64,000 nt of DNA from Nanosynbacter sp900555675. Lineage in GTDB: Bacteria > Patescibacteriota > Saccharimonadia > Saccharimonadales > Saccharimonadaceae. The position numbers were made by a program, and so were the translations under genes. Within the stretch, counting starts at the first letter, position 1. The number at the start of each line of letters is the position of its first letter. The stretch is from NCBI RefSeq assembly GCF_022828245.2, contig NZ_CP157587.1:62001-126000 (forward strand). The letters run 5' to 3'. The notes under the pieces are model-generated. The model was not told the origin of the DNA, made no database searches, and worked only from the letters and a program-made list of their open reading frames with translations. This document shows positions 25,387 through 34,196 of this stretch, one piece after another.

Positions 25387-25809
25387 ATGGCACGAAGTAT
25401 CAATCAAGTGATTTTGTTGGGTAGATTGACACGCGATCCAGAACAGCGAACGACTGCTTCTGGCAAGAACGTAGTTAGTTTCAGTATTGCTGTTGATCGA
25501 CAATCTCAAGACGATCAGGCTGACTTTTTCAATATCACAGCCTGGGATAAACTTGGTGATTTGGTAATGCAATATCTAAGCAAAGGTCGTCGAGTTTTGG
25601 TTCAGGGACGACTGCGACAGGATAGCTGGGAAGATAAGGATACTGGTAAAAGGCAGAGCCGAATTGAAGTTACTGCTTCAGATGTAACGTTCTTAGACGG
25701 TCCAAATGGCGACAATTCAGGTTCTGCAGCACCAAAGACTACTAAAAAAGAGGAAGTCGTAACGGAAATTGACGATAAGCCAATTGACCTAAGCGAAATT
25801 CCATTCTAA
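25387..25809 (+). CDS. ssb: Single-stranded DNA-binding protein
   Basis: OB-fold protein coating ssDNA. MARSINQVILLGRLTRDPE, DFFNITAWDKLGDLVMQYL and GRRVLVQGRLRQDSWED define the OB domain (residues 1-105). The short tail ends DLSEIPF, the partner-recruiting C-terminal peptide. 140 aa; the linker is short compared with E. coli. AGAGGGGATAG precedes ATG 25387. Cotranscribed with S6 and S18. Confidence 0.97.
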   Translation: MARSINQVILLGRLTRDPEQRTTASGKNVVSFSIAVDRQSQDDQADFFNITAWDKLGDLVMQYLSKGRRVLVQGRLRQDSWEDKDTGKRQSRIEVTASDVTFLDGPNGDNSGSAAPKTTKKEEVVTEIDDKPIDLSEIPF

Positions 25810-25822
25810 TAAGGAGATTAAA

Positions 25823-26020
25823 ATGGCACAATTGAAGAAAAATCCACCGATCATTTTTGACTATAAAGATGTAAAAACTTTGCAACGTTACATCAATGTT
25901 TACGGTCAAATTGAGCCAATCAGCAAGACTGGTTTGAGCGAAAAGCAACAGCGAAGCTTGGCAGTAGCAATTAAGCGTGCTCGCCACTTGGCTTTGTTGC
26001 CATTTGTTACTAGCAACTAG
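25823..26020 (+). CDS. rpsR: 30S ribosomal protein S18
   Basis: bS18, 65 aa. FDYKDVKTLQRYINVYGQI and RSLAVAIKRARHLALLPFV are the signature; it binds S6 on the platform. AAGGAG precedes the ATG. No zinc Cys pair. Followed by a strong hairpin before efp. Confidence 0.97.
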   Translation: MAQLKKNPPIIFDYKDVKTLQRYINVYGQIEPISKTGLSEKQQRSLAVAIKRARHLALLPFVTSN

Positions 26021-26035
26021 GAACGTTTAATGCGC

Positions 26036-26078
26036 AATATCTCGTTGCTATTACATATTTGGCAGCGAGATATTTTAT
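26036..26078 (+). terminator. Hairpin terminator between rpsR and efp
   Basis: AATATCTCGTTGC (26036-26048) pairs with GCAGCGAGATATT (26062-26074) over 13 bp with one G-U, followed by TTTATT. efp starts only 16 nt later, so the hairpin may attenuate rather than fully stop transcription. Confidence 0.7.
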
Positions 26079-26093
26079 TGGAAAGGAGAAAAT

Positions 26094-26654
26094 ATGTATC
26101 AGCCAACTGATTTGAAAAAAGGCGTAGTTTGTCAAATTGACGGCAAGCCATATCGCGTCGTAGAGTACGGCCAAAAAGTTATGGGTCGTGGCGGTTCGAT
26201 TGTTAACGTGAAATTGAAAAACCTAATTGACGGAAGTGTTATTCCAAAGACTTTCAAGGGTCAAGAGCGAATTGAAGCTGCAGAAGTAAATAATAAAACT
26301 GCGCAATATTTGTATAACGACGGCGACAAGTTCTATTTCATGGATCCGACTAGCTTTGAGCAATTTGAGCTGGCTGCGGAAATCGTGGATGACGCCAGTA
26401 AATACCTGAAAGAAGGCGACGAATTAAGTCTTCAATTCTTCGACGGTCGAGTGATTAACGTTGAGCTGCCAAAGAATAAATATCTGGAAGTTACTTACAC
26501 GGAAGATGTGGTTAAGGGCGATACGACTTCATCTGTGCTAAAAGACGCTACTTTGGAGACAGGGTTGGTTGTCAAAGTTCCAGCATTTATCAAGCAGGGC
26601 GATATTATTAGCGTTGACACATCGACTGGCGAATATCGCGAGCGAAAGAAATAG
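26094..26654 (+). CDS. efp: Translation elongation factor P
   Basis: Relieves ribosome stalling at polyproline. Three beta-barrel domains over 186 aa: KKGVVCQIDGKPYRVVEY, FYFMDPTSFEQFEL and TGLVVKVPAFIKQGDIISV. The domain I loop reads VMGRGGS with Arg32 at the tip, where Lys is normal in most bacteria; Arg is the site rhamnosylated by EarP in Pseudomonas-type EF-P. No EarP gene is in the window. AAAGGAG precedes ATG 26094. Pro-rich proteins in this window (DHH tail, Q/P proteins, TraG-like tail) are plausible clients. Confidence 0.97.
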   Translation: MYQPTDLKKGVVCQIDGKPYRVVEYGQKVMGRGGSIVNVKLKNLIDGSVIPKTFKGQERIEAAEVNNKTAQYLYNDGDKFYFMDPTSFEQFELAAEIVDDASKYLKEGDELSLQFFDGRVINVELPKNKYLEVTYTEDVVKGDTTSSVLKDATLETGLVVKVPAFIKQGDIISVDTSTGEYRERKK

Positions 26655-26663
26655 TTCTATTTA

Positions 26664-27386
26664 ATGAAACAGCGATTAGATAAAGCTCTGGTCGAGCGCG
26701 GTTTGGCGACAACAAGATCTCAGGCGGATAATTTTATTCGCCTGGGCTATGTTTTTTTGAATAAGAAAATTGTCCAAAAATCAGGAACTATGGTATCTGA
26801 TTCGGACGAGATAAAGCTCGAGAAGAAGGAAACTTATGTTTCGCGAGCCGGCTTAAAACTGGCAAGCGTGGCGGAGTATTTTCATCTTAATTTTCAGGAT
26901 AAAACCGTTCTGGATATTGGTTCGAGCACGGGTGGATTTACTGACTATTCACTGCGTCATGGCGCTAAAAAGGTATTTGCTGTTGATGTTGGAACGGATC
27001 AGCTCCATCCAAGCTTGAGACCGAATCCAAAAATTGTTCTTCACGAAAAGACCGATATTCGTGATTTTTATACAGATGAAGCAATTGATATTATTGTGGG
27101 CGATGTGTCGTTTATATCTCTGAGGGAAATTTTGCCGCACGTGGCAGAAAATCTGATGAATAGCGGCACTGTTTTAATTGCTATGGTGAAGCCTCAATTT
27201 GAGGCGGGGCGGCATCAGGTTAATAAGGGAATTATTAAAAACGATAAAGTTCGCCGACAGATTTTATCCGATTTTGAAGATTGGGCGAAAAAGTATTTTG
27301 TTATCTTAGATAAAAAAGATAGTGAAGTGGCTGGCAGTAAGGGCAATCTTGAGCGATTTTACAAATTGAAATTATCTAAACGTTAA
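26664..27386 (+). CDS. tlyA: TlyA-family rRNA 2'-O-methyltransferase
   Basis: Residues 1-60 form an S4 RNA-binding domain (RLDKALVERGLATTRSQADN). The rest is an FtsJ-like SAM-dependent methyltransferase with VLDIGSSTGGFTDY as motif I, HEKTDIRDFY, and MVKPQFEAG. TlyA proteins 2'-O-methylate cytidines in 16S/23S rRNA, although the family was first named haemolysin A. 240 aa is normal. The 3' end overlaps the convergent ychF by 11 nt. Confidence 0.94.
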   Translation: MKQRLDKALVERGLATTRSQADNFIRLGYVFLNKKIVQKSGTMVSDSDEIKLEKKETYVSRAGLKLASVAEYFHLNFQDKTVLDIGSSTGGFTDYSLRHGAKKVFAVDVGTDQLHPSLRPNPKIVLHEKTDIRDFYTDEAIDIIVGDVSFISLREILPHVAENLMNSGTVLIAMVKPQFEAGRHQVNKGIIKNDKVRRQILSDFEDWAKKYFVILDKKDSEVAGSKGNLERFYKLKLSKR

Positions 27387-28455
27387 ACCTAAATTCAACG
27401 ACGTCATTTGGTTGCATGACGTAAGTTTTTCCTTCGGTGCGAATTTTACCGTTTTCACGAGCCTTAACTTCCGATCCTGCTGCGACTAAGTCGTTAAAAT
27501 CAACAATTTGTGCGGCAATAAATCCGCGTTCAAAATCCGAGTGAATAACGCCCGCGGCTTGCGGTGCAGTCCAGCCTTTGTGAATTGTCCAAGCTCGGAC
27601 TTCTTTTTCGCCCGCAGTTAAGTAGCTTTGTAGCCCGAGCGTATCGTAGGCTGCGTGAATAAGTTTGGCGAGTCCAGTTTCCTTGACGCCGTAGCTTTCT
27701 AATAACTCTTTGGCGTCATTTTCAGATAAGCCCTTCAATTCTTCTTCCAGTTTTGCGCAGACAAAAACGGTTTTTGCGGGACTTACTAGTTCGGTCAATT
27801 GACTCTGTAGATCGGAATTGTTCAATCCTTCTTCGTCGACATTAAACGCGTAAATGACGGGTTTGGCGGTAAGGAGGTGTAGGTCGGAAATTGCTTCAAA
27901 ATCCACATCTGCCAGGGCGGAAATTGGTACGCCTTTTTGTAAATTGTCGATTAAAGACTGCAGATATTCAACTTTTTGGCGAGCTTTTGGGTTTGCTTTA
28001 GCTTCTTTTTGAAGTTGAGGCAGGCGTTTTTCAAGAGTTTGCAAATCAGCCAGAATCAGCTCAGTATTGATTATGTCAATATCCTTTTTTGGGTCGATTG
28101 GCGCTTCGTCGTGACGCAAAATTTTTGAATTTTCGAACGCACGGACAACATGAACAATTGCGTCGCACTCTCTGATATTGTGAAGAAACTTATTACCCAA
28201 ACCTTCACCCTTAGACGCGCCAGCAACCAGCCCCGCAATATCAACGAAAGTGACGGTGGCTGGAATAATTTTTTGCGCATGATAAAGATCGGCTAAAATT
28301 TGCAGACGATCATCTGGCACGGGAACAATTCCTGTGTTCGGCTCAATTGTCGCAAATGGATAATTAGCCGCCAAAATGTCGTTATTTGTTAAAGCGTTAA
28401 AAAGTGTCGACTTGCCGACATTTGGTAAACCAACGATTCCAATAGATAAACTCAT
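27376..28455 (-). CDS. ychF: YchF/OLA1-type P-loop ATPase
   Basis: Universal ribosome-associated P-loop ATPase. SIGIVGLPNVGKSTLFNALT holds the Walker A (residues 9-17); ANYPFATIEPNTG is switch I and VDIAGLVAGASKGEGLGN switch II. A helical region at about 130-200 and a C-terminal TGS domain follow, ending KTYVMQPNDVVEFRF. 359 aa is normal. The ATG follows a minus-strand TATAAT by 6 nt, so leaderless. Promoters of ychF and the adjacent 991-aa surface protein gene are divergent within 44 bp. Confidence 0.97.
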   Translation of the reverse strand: MSLSIGIVGLPNVGKSTLFNALTNNDILAANYPFATIEPNTGIVPVPDDRLQILADLYHAQKIIPATVTFVDIAGLVAGASKGEGLGNKFLHNIRECDAIVHVVRAFENSKILRHDEAPIDPKKDIDIINTELILADLQTLEKRLPQLQKEAKANPKARQKVEYLQSLIDNLQKGVPISALADVDFEAISDLHLLTAKPVIYAFNVDEEGLNNSDLQSQLTELVSPAKTVFVCAKLEEELKGLSENDAKELLESYGVKETGLAKLIHAAYDTLGLQSYLTAGEKEVRAWTIHKGWTAPQAAGVIHSDFERGFIAAQIVDFNDLVAAGSEVKARENGKIRTEGKTYVMQPNDVVEFRFNV

Positions 28456-28499
28456 ATATTTATTATATCATCTGCGTAATCTTTGATATAATTATAAGC
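28456..28499. promoter_or_regulatory. Divergent leaderless promoters
   Basis: Minus-strand TATAAT (28462-28467) ends 6 nt before the ychF ATG; plus-strand TATAAT (28487-28492) ends 7 nt before ATG 28500. No Shine-Dalgarno on either side. Confidence 0.7.
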
Positions 28500-31475
28500 A
28501 TGAGAAGAAAATACTCATTGCCTAAGGTGGGCATGCTGGCAATAGTAGTGGCTTTGGCTATTTCGGTAACGGCTTTTTTTATCTATACATATGCGGCGCC
28601 AAGCTCGCCAAATTGGACGATAACTGGTAAATCCTGGGTTACTAAGCAATTTAATCCAGCAGACACTACCAACTTCGGATCTAATTGGACTGTTGCTCCG
28701 GGGAGATTAAAGAATGTGAAGCCTGGAGATACGGTTGATTGGTGGCATAGTCTTTTTGTTAGCGGAGGAGCCACTGACAATGTCGTGACTGGCGTACAGC
28801 AGGACGTGTTCGATTTAAGCTCAAATCAGCCGATGGATAATGATGTCAGTCTGAACGACAGGGGAGCTTGGCATAATGAAGATCCTCGATGGTTTAACGT
28901 TATGACGGATTGGAAGGATTATGCTTGGAAGCGAATGAACAATCCAGAGGGAGTAGATTATCACACTACCTCTATGGAGGCGTTGAACGGAAAATCTAGA
29001 TTAGAGGATGTTCGTGGTCCGCTTGGAAAAAATAAATTTATGTTTACGCGAGTCATTAAAAGAGAGGATATGGGTAAGCGTATCTGTCAGCGAATCTACT
29101 GGGATAGGCGTAATTCTTTGGTGTCAAAAGGCTGGGTGTATTCATCATACGCCTGTGTTGAAGTTCCGTATGATTATAATGTAGAACCTTCGGTGAGTGT
29201 TAATTCGGATTATATTGACGCAGAAAATGTCACGAAAATTGAGGGAATAAATGCCGGCTTGAACAATAAGGGCACGTCAAAAACTCAAAATTCTTCGTAT
29301 GCACTTGCGCGGTTTGTTGTCAGAGGAGCTGAAGTCTCGGGGCTTACGGGCAAGAGCGATGTGGTTTCATTGCCTGGTGGTACTGCTGATAGTGATTGGC
29401 CGTGTGCAATCGTGCGACTGATTAAAGGACAATATAGAGATAGCTTAAATATTGATAGCGGCGCGTGTAGAAAAATTGTTCAAAACACTGGCAATCAATT
29501 AAACACTGGTCAGACTCCAGTGGCTACAAATCAGGTAGATAATCTGGATAGAGTTAAGCTAAGCGCTAACGACAGCCTATGTTATGTGGTTATGGTCAGT
29601 AATTACAACGGTTCGGCTCCTTCTACGGATTTTAAATACGCGGTTAAGTGTATCAGATCCTCAAAAAGACCGAAAGTACAGGTTTGGGGTGGTGATATTA
29701 AGACAGATAAAGAGGTTATTACCAGCAGGACATCAAATAATGTGAATGTTCCTGATGAGAATCTTAGTCGAATTGAGTTAGATAAGACCTCTATACGAGC
29801 AAAGGGGCTGTGGGGTACTGGTTTAGACAGGCATGGGAATAAGCTTGGTGGTGAGGTGTCGTTTAGTCCCGGTGAATATGGATATAAGGGTGGTAATATG
29901 GATGATAAACATTGGTCAATAGTTTGTGCCGAGGATCAGTATGGCGGTAATGGAAACCAGAGGGCGTATAAGAAGTCTACTGGAAAGCCAGATTATCTTC
30001 CGAGTTGTCATGGTGATGCGACCAACTTAAAAGACGACTATCAAGCAAGGACGATTGTAACGACACAATGGCGCGCTCCTGGTGGAGGCGATGTATTGCA
30101 AGATGGTTATATTACGTGTAAACCCGATTCCATGTATTACGACATAGTTGGTGATGCATCGCTCGTCTATAATCCTGATTTTTGCAAGAGGGGTGTTTGG
30201 AGAACATCTGACTCTGCAAAGTGGATTGGTATAAACAGCTTTGGTCGACATACGCATTCTAATAGTAGACCAGATCCAGCATTCTTAAATTGTAATAACA
30301 ATCTTCGTCCTATAGTAGAGCTTATCCCGTGTTTGGATATGTATGTCTTTAGGCTGAAAGGTATCAATTTAGGAGGGTTAAAAGATGCTAAGAGTCTGGA
30401 GATTGGTTTTAGTGGAGCTGTAGATAACCTCGTTAAGGTGAAGATTAACGGTTATGAGATGAAAACGTTAGGTAACGACAACGGATCCAGACCTGAAGGA
30501 GTTCAGTATTTTGGTTGGGGTCTTCCGGGCTATGCTGGAAATTCTCGATTTACCGCTGAGACGCAGCCAGGCACTGTTCTATATGAGAATAATAACTTCA
30601 TCGATATTTATATAAAATCTAATCCGTCACATATGGGATTGTTGATCGAGGATATAACATTGGCGTATAAGATGGCTTATACAAATCAGAATGTGTACGG
30701 TTCTTGGGGTGAATATGGAATTATTGCTAATGGTAAGGCGGATTCGGCTTCAGGGGCTGGATTGTCATCGTCGTTTAATGGTCGCTCGGGCGTGACGCCG
30801 CGTGACTATAATAAGCTGACTTTTGCCAATATTCCAAAGTATGGTAATTTCAGTAGTACCAGTTCAGTTCCAGATAATTTTACTTTACCGTCGGTTGGAG
30901 GGACGAGAGGTAATATCTCTGGCAATGTAGATGTGAATAGTCTAGCTTCAGGTGAATATAACGCTGGAAATATAACCTTAACGGGGTCAAAATTAAGCGT
31001 AGGCAAGAGTATAGTCATAAAGTCCTCGGGCGTAGTCAGGATTTCGGGTGATTTGCTATACACAGACACGAATGATGTGCGTCAATTACCACAACTAATT
31101 ATCTACGCGAAGAATATTATTATAGAGCCTTCGGTTGGGGAAGTGAATGCTTGGTTGATTACTCAGAAAGATGGATATGTTAGTACTTGTGGCGTGGTAA
31201 TTAGCGATGTAGCTTGGCTGAGTGGTGTTTCTGATGTTTCTTGTGGCAAGCAATTGAAAATCAACGGGCCAATTAAAACTGGACGCTTATTCTTGCGACG
31301 AACGTACGGCGGAAAACATGCTTCATCTGCAAAGAATGATCCGAATATGCACCCTGGAACTCCAGCAGAAATCATCAATTTGAGGGCTGACACTTATATT
31401 TGGGCTTACAATAATTATCGAAACACTGGCGCGATTAGTACGATGAATGTTCGCGAATTGCCGCCAAGATATTAA
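28500..31475 (+). CDS. Large exported surface protein, unknown family
   Basis: 991 aa with a basic start and a hydrophobic segment at about residues 11-31 (VGMLAIVVALAISVTAFFIY), acting as signal or anchor. The exported part is rich in Trp, Tyr, Asn, Gly and Ser, with scattered Cys pairs. Residues 800-930 contain strand-turn repeats (NVDVNSLASGEYNAGNITL, KSIVIKSSGVVRISGDLLY) resembling the pseudo-adhesin or polymer-forming beta-helices of cell-surface proteins. No LPxTG motif. It directly precedes pilM, so a pilus-associated adhesin is a reasonable inference but unproven. Confidence 0.8.
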   Translation: MRRKYSLPKVGMLAIVVALAISVTAFFIYTYAAPSSPNWTITGKSWVTKQFNPADTTNFGSNWTVAPGRLKNVKPGDTVDWWHSLFVSGGATDNVVTGVQQDVFDLSSNQPMDNDVSLNDRGAWHNEDPRWFNVMTDWKDYAWKRMNNPEGVDYHTTSMEALNGKSRLEDVRGPLGKNKFMFTRVIKREDMGKRICQRIYWDRRNSLVSKGWVYSSYACVEVPYDYNVEPSVSVNSDYIDAENVTKIEGINAGLNNKGTSKTQNSSYALARFVVRGAEVSGLTGKSDVVSLPGGTADSDWPCAIVRLIKGQYRDSLNIDSGACRKIVQNTGNQLNTGQTPVATNQVDNLDRVKLSANDSLCYVVMVSNYNGSAPSTDFKYAVKCIRSSKRPKVQVWGGDIKTDKEVITSRTSNNVNVPDENLSRIELDKTSIRAKGLWGTGLDRHGNKLGGEVSFSPGEYGYKGGNMDDKHWSIVCAEDQYGGNGNQRAYKKSTGKPDYLPSCHGDATNLKDDYQARTIVTTQWRAPGGGDVLQDGYITCKPDSMYYDIVGDASLVYNPDFCKRGVWRTSDSAKWIGINSFGRHTHSNSRPDPAFLNCNNNLRPIVELIPCLDMYVFRLKGINLGGLKDAKSLEIGFSGAVDNLVKVKINGYEMKTLGNDNGSRPEGVQYFGWGLPGYAGNSRFTAETQPGTVLYENNNFIDIYIKSNPSHMGLLIEDITLAYKMAYTNQNVYGSWGEYGIIANGKADSASGAGLSSSFNGRSGVTPRDYNKLTFANIPKYGNFSSTSSVPDNFTLPSVGGTRGNISGNVDVNSLASGEYNAGNITLTGSKLSVGKSIVIKSSGVVRISGDLLYTDTNDVRQLPQLIIYAKNIIIEPSVGEVNAWLITQKDGYVSTCGVVISDVAWLSGVSDVSCGKQLKINGPIKTGRLFLRRTYGGKHASSAKNDPNMHPGTPAEIINLRADTYIWAYNNYRNTGAISTMNVRELPPRY

Positions 31476-31519
31476 AAGTTTGCAAATTAAAACGCTAATG
31501 TATATAATTATTATTAGTT

Positions 31520-32566
31520 ATGAAATTAGCAAAAGGGTTGGGCGAATTCTTCGGACTGGACATCGATACGAATGCGGTGCGGGTGGTTCAATTGTCTCGT
31601 ACTGGCACGGGATGGAGTTTATCGCATTACGGTTATACGCCAGTTGATTCTAAGATAACGAGCGGCGATTCTCCAGAGTCTAAGCGACGTTTGGGCGATG
31701 CTATTATGACCGCCGTTGGTCAAGCTGGAATTAAGACGTCCAATGTAGCTGTCGGTTTGCCGTCAAATAAGACGTTTTCTACCATTATTGATGTGCCGAA
31801 AGTTCCTGAGCAAGAACTAAAGGCAATGATGAAATATCAAATTGACCAATATATTCCAATGTCTTTGGATGAGGCAGAAGTTGACTGGGTGCTTTTGGGT
31901 GAAAGCTTACACGCACAGAATCAGTATGAGATTTTACTGACAAGTACAGCGAAGTCTTATGCGGAAGAGCGTTTGGAGCTGGTTGAAAATCTTGGCTTCA
32001 ATGTGATTGCTGAGGAGCCGAATGCTATTGCTATGGTTCGTTCTCTGTCAGCAACCGATTCTCAGGATGCACGTTTGATTATCAATATGGGCGAAAATTC
32101 AACGGATTTGGCAGTTGTCTATAACGGAGCACCGCGACTTATTCGTATGATTCCAACTGGGCTTTCATCTTTGGTTCGATCGGCGGTTCAGAATCTCAGT
32201 GTTCAGGAAGATCAAGCGCGTCAATTTATTTTGAAATTTGGTTTAGCGCCGGATAAATTAGATGGTCAAGTGCTAAGGGCTATTGATTCAACTCTCGATA
32301 ATTTTTCTTCAGAGCTAGTAAAATCTATAAAGTTTTTCCAAACTCGATATCCAAGCGTAGCAGTTTCTGGAATCCTGTTATCAGGGTTTGGTTCGGCTAT
32401 TCCGCAACTTGATGGATATGTGATGAATAAAACCGGAGTCCAGTCAATTACCGCAGATCCGTGGCAGCGTGTTCAAGTTTCTCAGTCGGATCAACAGCAA
32501 TTGGCACCGATTGCTTCAGAATTTGCTATTGCCGTAGGTCTGGCACAAAGGAGTAATATATCATGA
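31520..32566 (+). CDS. pilM: Type IV pilus assembly protein PilM
   Basis: Actin-like cytoplasmic ring protein of the pilus machine. FFGLDIDTNAVRVVQLSRT and VAVGLPSNKTFSTIIDVP open the fold, with LIINMGENSTDLAVVYNG as the nucleotide-binding part. 348 aa is normal. TATAAT ends 11 nt before ATG 31520. First gene of the pilus operon; its stop overlaps the pilN start (ATGA). Confidence 0.94.
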   Translation: MKLAKGLGEFFGLDIDTNAVRVVQLSRTGTGWSLSHYGYTPVDSKITSGDSPESKRRLGDAIMTAVGQAGIKTSNVAVGLPSNKTFSTIIDVPKVPEQELKAMMKYQIDQYIPMSLDEAEVDWVLLGESLHAQNQYEILLTSTAKSYAEERLELVENLGFNVIAEEPNAIAMVRSLSATDSQDARLIINMGENSTDLAVVYNGAPRLIRMIPTGLSSLVRSAVQNLSVQEDQARQFILKFGLAPDKLDGQVLRAIDSTLDNFSSELVKSIKFFQTRYPSVAVSGILLSGFGSAIPQLDGYVMNKTGVQSITADPWQRVQVSQSDQQQLAPIASEFAIAVGLAQRSNIS

Positions 32567-33288
32567 TTGAGATAAATCTTCTCCCAAACGTTAAGCGCGA
32601 GCTATTAAAGACTCGAGCTATGCGCAATCGGGTTATTTCGATATCGTTTTTGATAGGCGGTGTTTCGATTGCGACAGTAGTTGTTTTGGCGTTGATTTTG
32701 GGTAGTCAATTTGCAGCCGAGGCGGTTCAGGGTGGAGTTATCAAAGATAGGAACGACAAATTGATGGCGGTCGAGGATCTTAATAAGGTTGTAACGATTC
32801 AACATCAATTAACAAAGATCAATGAGCAGCATTCTGGAAAGAAGCTCAATTCAAGGATCTTTGATGTTGTAACGGCGGTTAATCCAGTTGCACCAAATAA
32901 TGTTAGTTTTTCGGATATAAAAGTCAATCCTGGGTCAAAAACTATTACTCTGGAGGGTAGCGCGGTTAATGGCTATAGTGCGTTAGAGACCTTAAAGAAA
33001 ACCATCTTGAATACGAAGATCCAGACTACTGACGGCGATAAAAGTTCCGAGGTTAGTCTAACTAAGGAGATAAAAGATGGCGATACTAGTTTTGGAGAGA
33101 ACTCAGAAGGTAAAAAAGTGTTGCAATTCTCGTTCTCGTTTGAATACGCAGAAGAATTACTAGCGCCTGCAAATAATGGCACAGTTTCCGTATTGACGCC
33201 GACTGGTAAGGTTGATGTGACGGATTCACGTCAGGGAATTCCGGATAGCTTGTTTAAGAGTAACTCGAAAAAACAGGAGAAGAAATAA
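32563..33288 (+). CDS. pilN: PilN-like pilus assembly protein
   Basis: MIEINLLPNVKRELL is the classic PilN N-terminal peptide that binds PilM. One membrane span follows (about residues 25-48), then a PilN/GspL-type periplasmic-like domain. 241 aa, longer than the usual 180-200 through a Ser/Thr-rich C-terminus. Overlaps pilM by 4 nt and abuts pilO by 1 nt. Confidence 0.9.
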   Translation: MIEINLLPNVKRELLKTRAMRNRVISISFLIGGVSIATVVVLALILGSQFAAEAVQGGVIKDRNDKLMAVEDLNKVVTIQHQLTKINEQHSGKKLNSRIFDVVTAVNPVAPNNVSFSDIKVNPGSKTITLEGSAVNGYSALETLKKTILNTKIQTTDGDKSSEVSLTKEIKDGDTSFGENSEGKKVLQFSFSFEYAEELLAPANNGTVSVLTPTGKVDVTDSRQGIPDSLFKSNSKKQEKK

Positions 33289-33956
33289 TGGCGACCGATA
33301 ATAAAGAAGTTGCAATACGCAAGCGTCAACAGATTGATTCGTCAAAAAAGACTATGTTTATTTTTGTGGCTTCTGCGGCATTTTTGGCTGGAATTGCGCT
33401 TGTTGTGAGTATATTTTTGGTGCAGCAAATTGTATTTCATTCGAAGATTCTTCTGGAGAAGCAAAATACGATTTCTCGTTTAGATAAAAACCTGTCGTCG
33501 GTTGACGAGCTAAAGAAGAATATTCGAGTTTTAGACACAAATACTGCACTTAATTCTATAAAATCAAGCAGCGAAAGTAATGCTCTTCAGACGGTGCTGG
33601 ATGCATTGCCAGATAATGCGAACGCCGACGCTCTTGGTGCTTCGTTGAAGAACAAATTTATCGACACGACTACTGGTGTGACTATTCAAAATCTGACCGT
33701 TGCTCAATCTGGATCTGATAGTGAAAGCTCTGAGTCAACGTCTGAAAATGCCATATCATTTACTATGGAAGTGAGCGGTCCGGCTGAAAAATTAAAAGAA
33801 TTGTTAACTAAGTTAGAGGCGTCTATTCGAGTCATTGACCTAAAGACCGTGGAAATCCAGCGAAATGAGGATAGATTGAGCTTGGTGGTTCGAGGTGTTG
33901 CTTATTACGAGCCAGCACAAACAATACAATTAGAGAATAAGGTGGTTAAGCCATGA
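33288..33956 (+). CDS. pilO: PilO-like pilus assembly protein
   Basis: 222 aa: basic start, one membrane span (about 22-45), a short coiled coil, then a ferredoxin-like domain typical of PilO in position between pilN and the ATPase genes. Sequence similarity itself is weak; the assignment rests on architecture and order. Overlaps both neighbours by 1-4 nt. Confidence 0.75.
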   Translation: MATDNKEVAIRKRQQIDSSKKTMFIFVASAAFLAGIALVVSIFLVQQIVFHSKILLEKQNTISRLDKNLSSVDELKKNIRVLDTNTALNSIKSSSESNALQTVLDALPDNANADALGASLKNKFIDTTTGVTIQNLTVAQSGSDSESSESTSENAISFTMEVSGPAEKLKELLTKLEASIRVIDLKTVEIQRNEDRLSLVVRGVAYYEPAQTIQLENKVVKP

Positions 33957-34183
33957 AGAAAACAGACATAGCAATGGTAATATTGATCGCGGGTGTAGGT
34001 GTGGCAATCGGCTATATTGTCGCCTCTAATATCTCGTTCTTAAAAGTCCCAGAATCTGGTACAAAAGTACAGACTATTCGAGAAATATCACCTGACGTCG
34101 AAAAACCAAACCCAGCGATTTTTAATAATAATGCGATAAATCCAACTGTTGAAATATTCGTAGGTCAAGATGCAGCCAAATAA
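33953..34183 (+). CDS. Small single-span protein of the pilus operon
   Basis: 76 aa: one N-terminal membrane span (about residues 5-27), then a 45-residue exported tail rich in Pro, Asn and Ile. Occupies the position of pilP in Gram-negative operons, but is too short for PilP and lacks a lipobox. Translationally coupled to pilO (4-nt overlap). Function unknown. Confidence 0.8.
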   Translation: MKKTDIAMVILIAGVGVAIGYIVASNISFLKVPESGTKVQTIREISPDVEKPNPAIFNNNAINPTVEIFVGQDAAK

Positions 34184-34196
34184 AGAAGGGGTGTAA

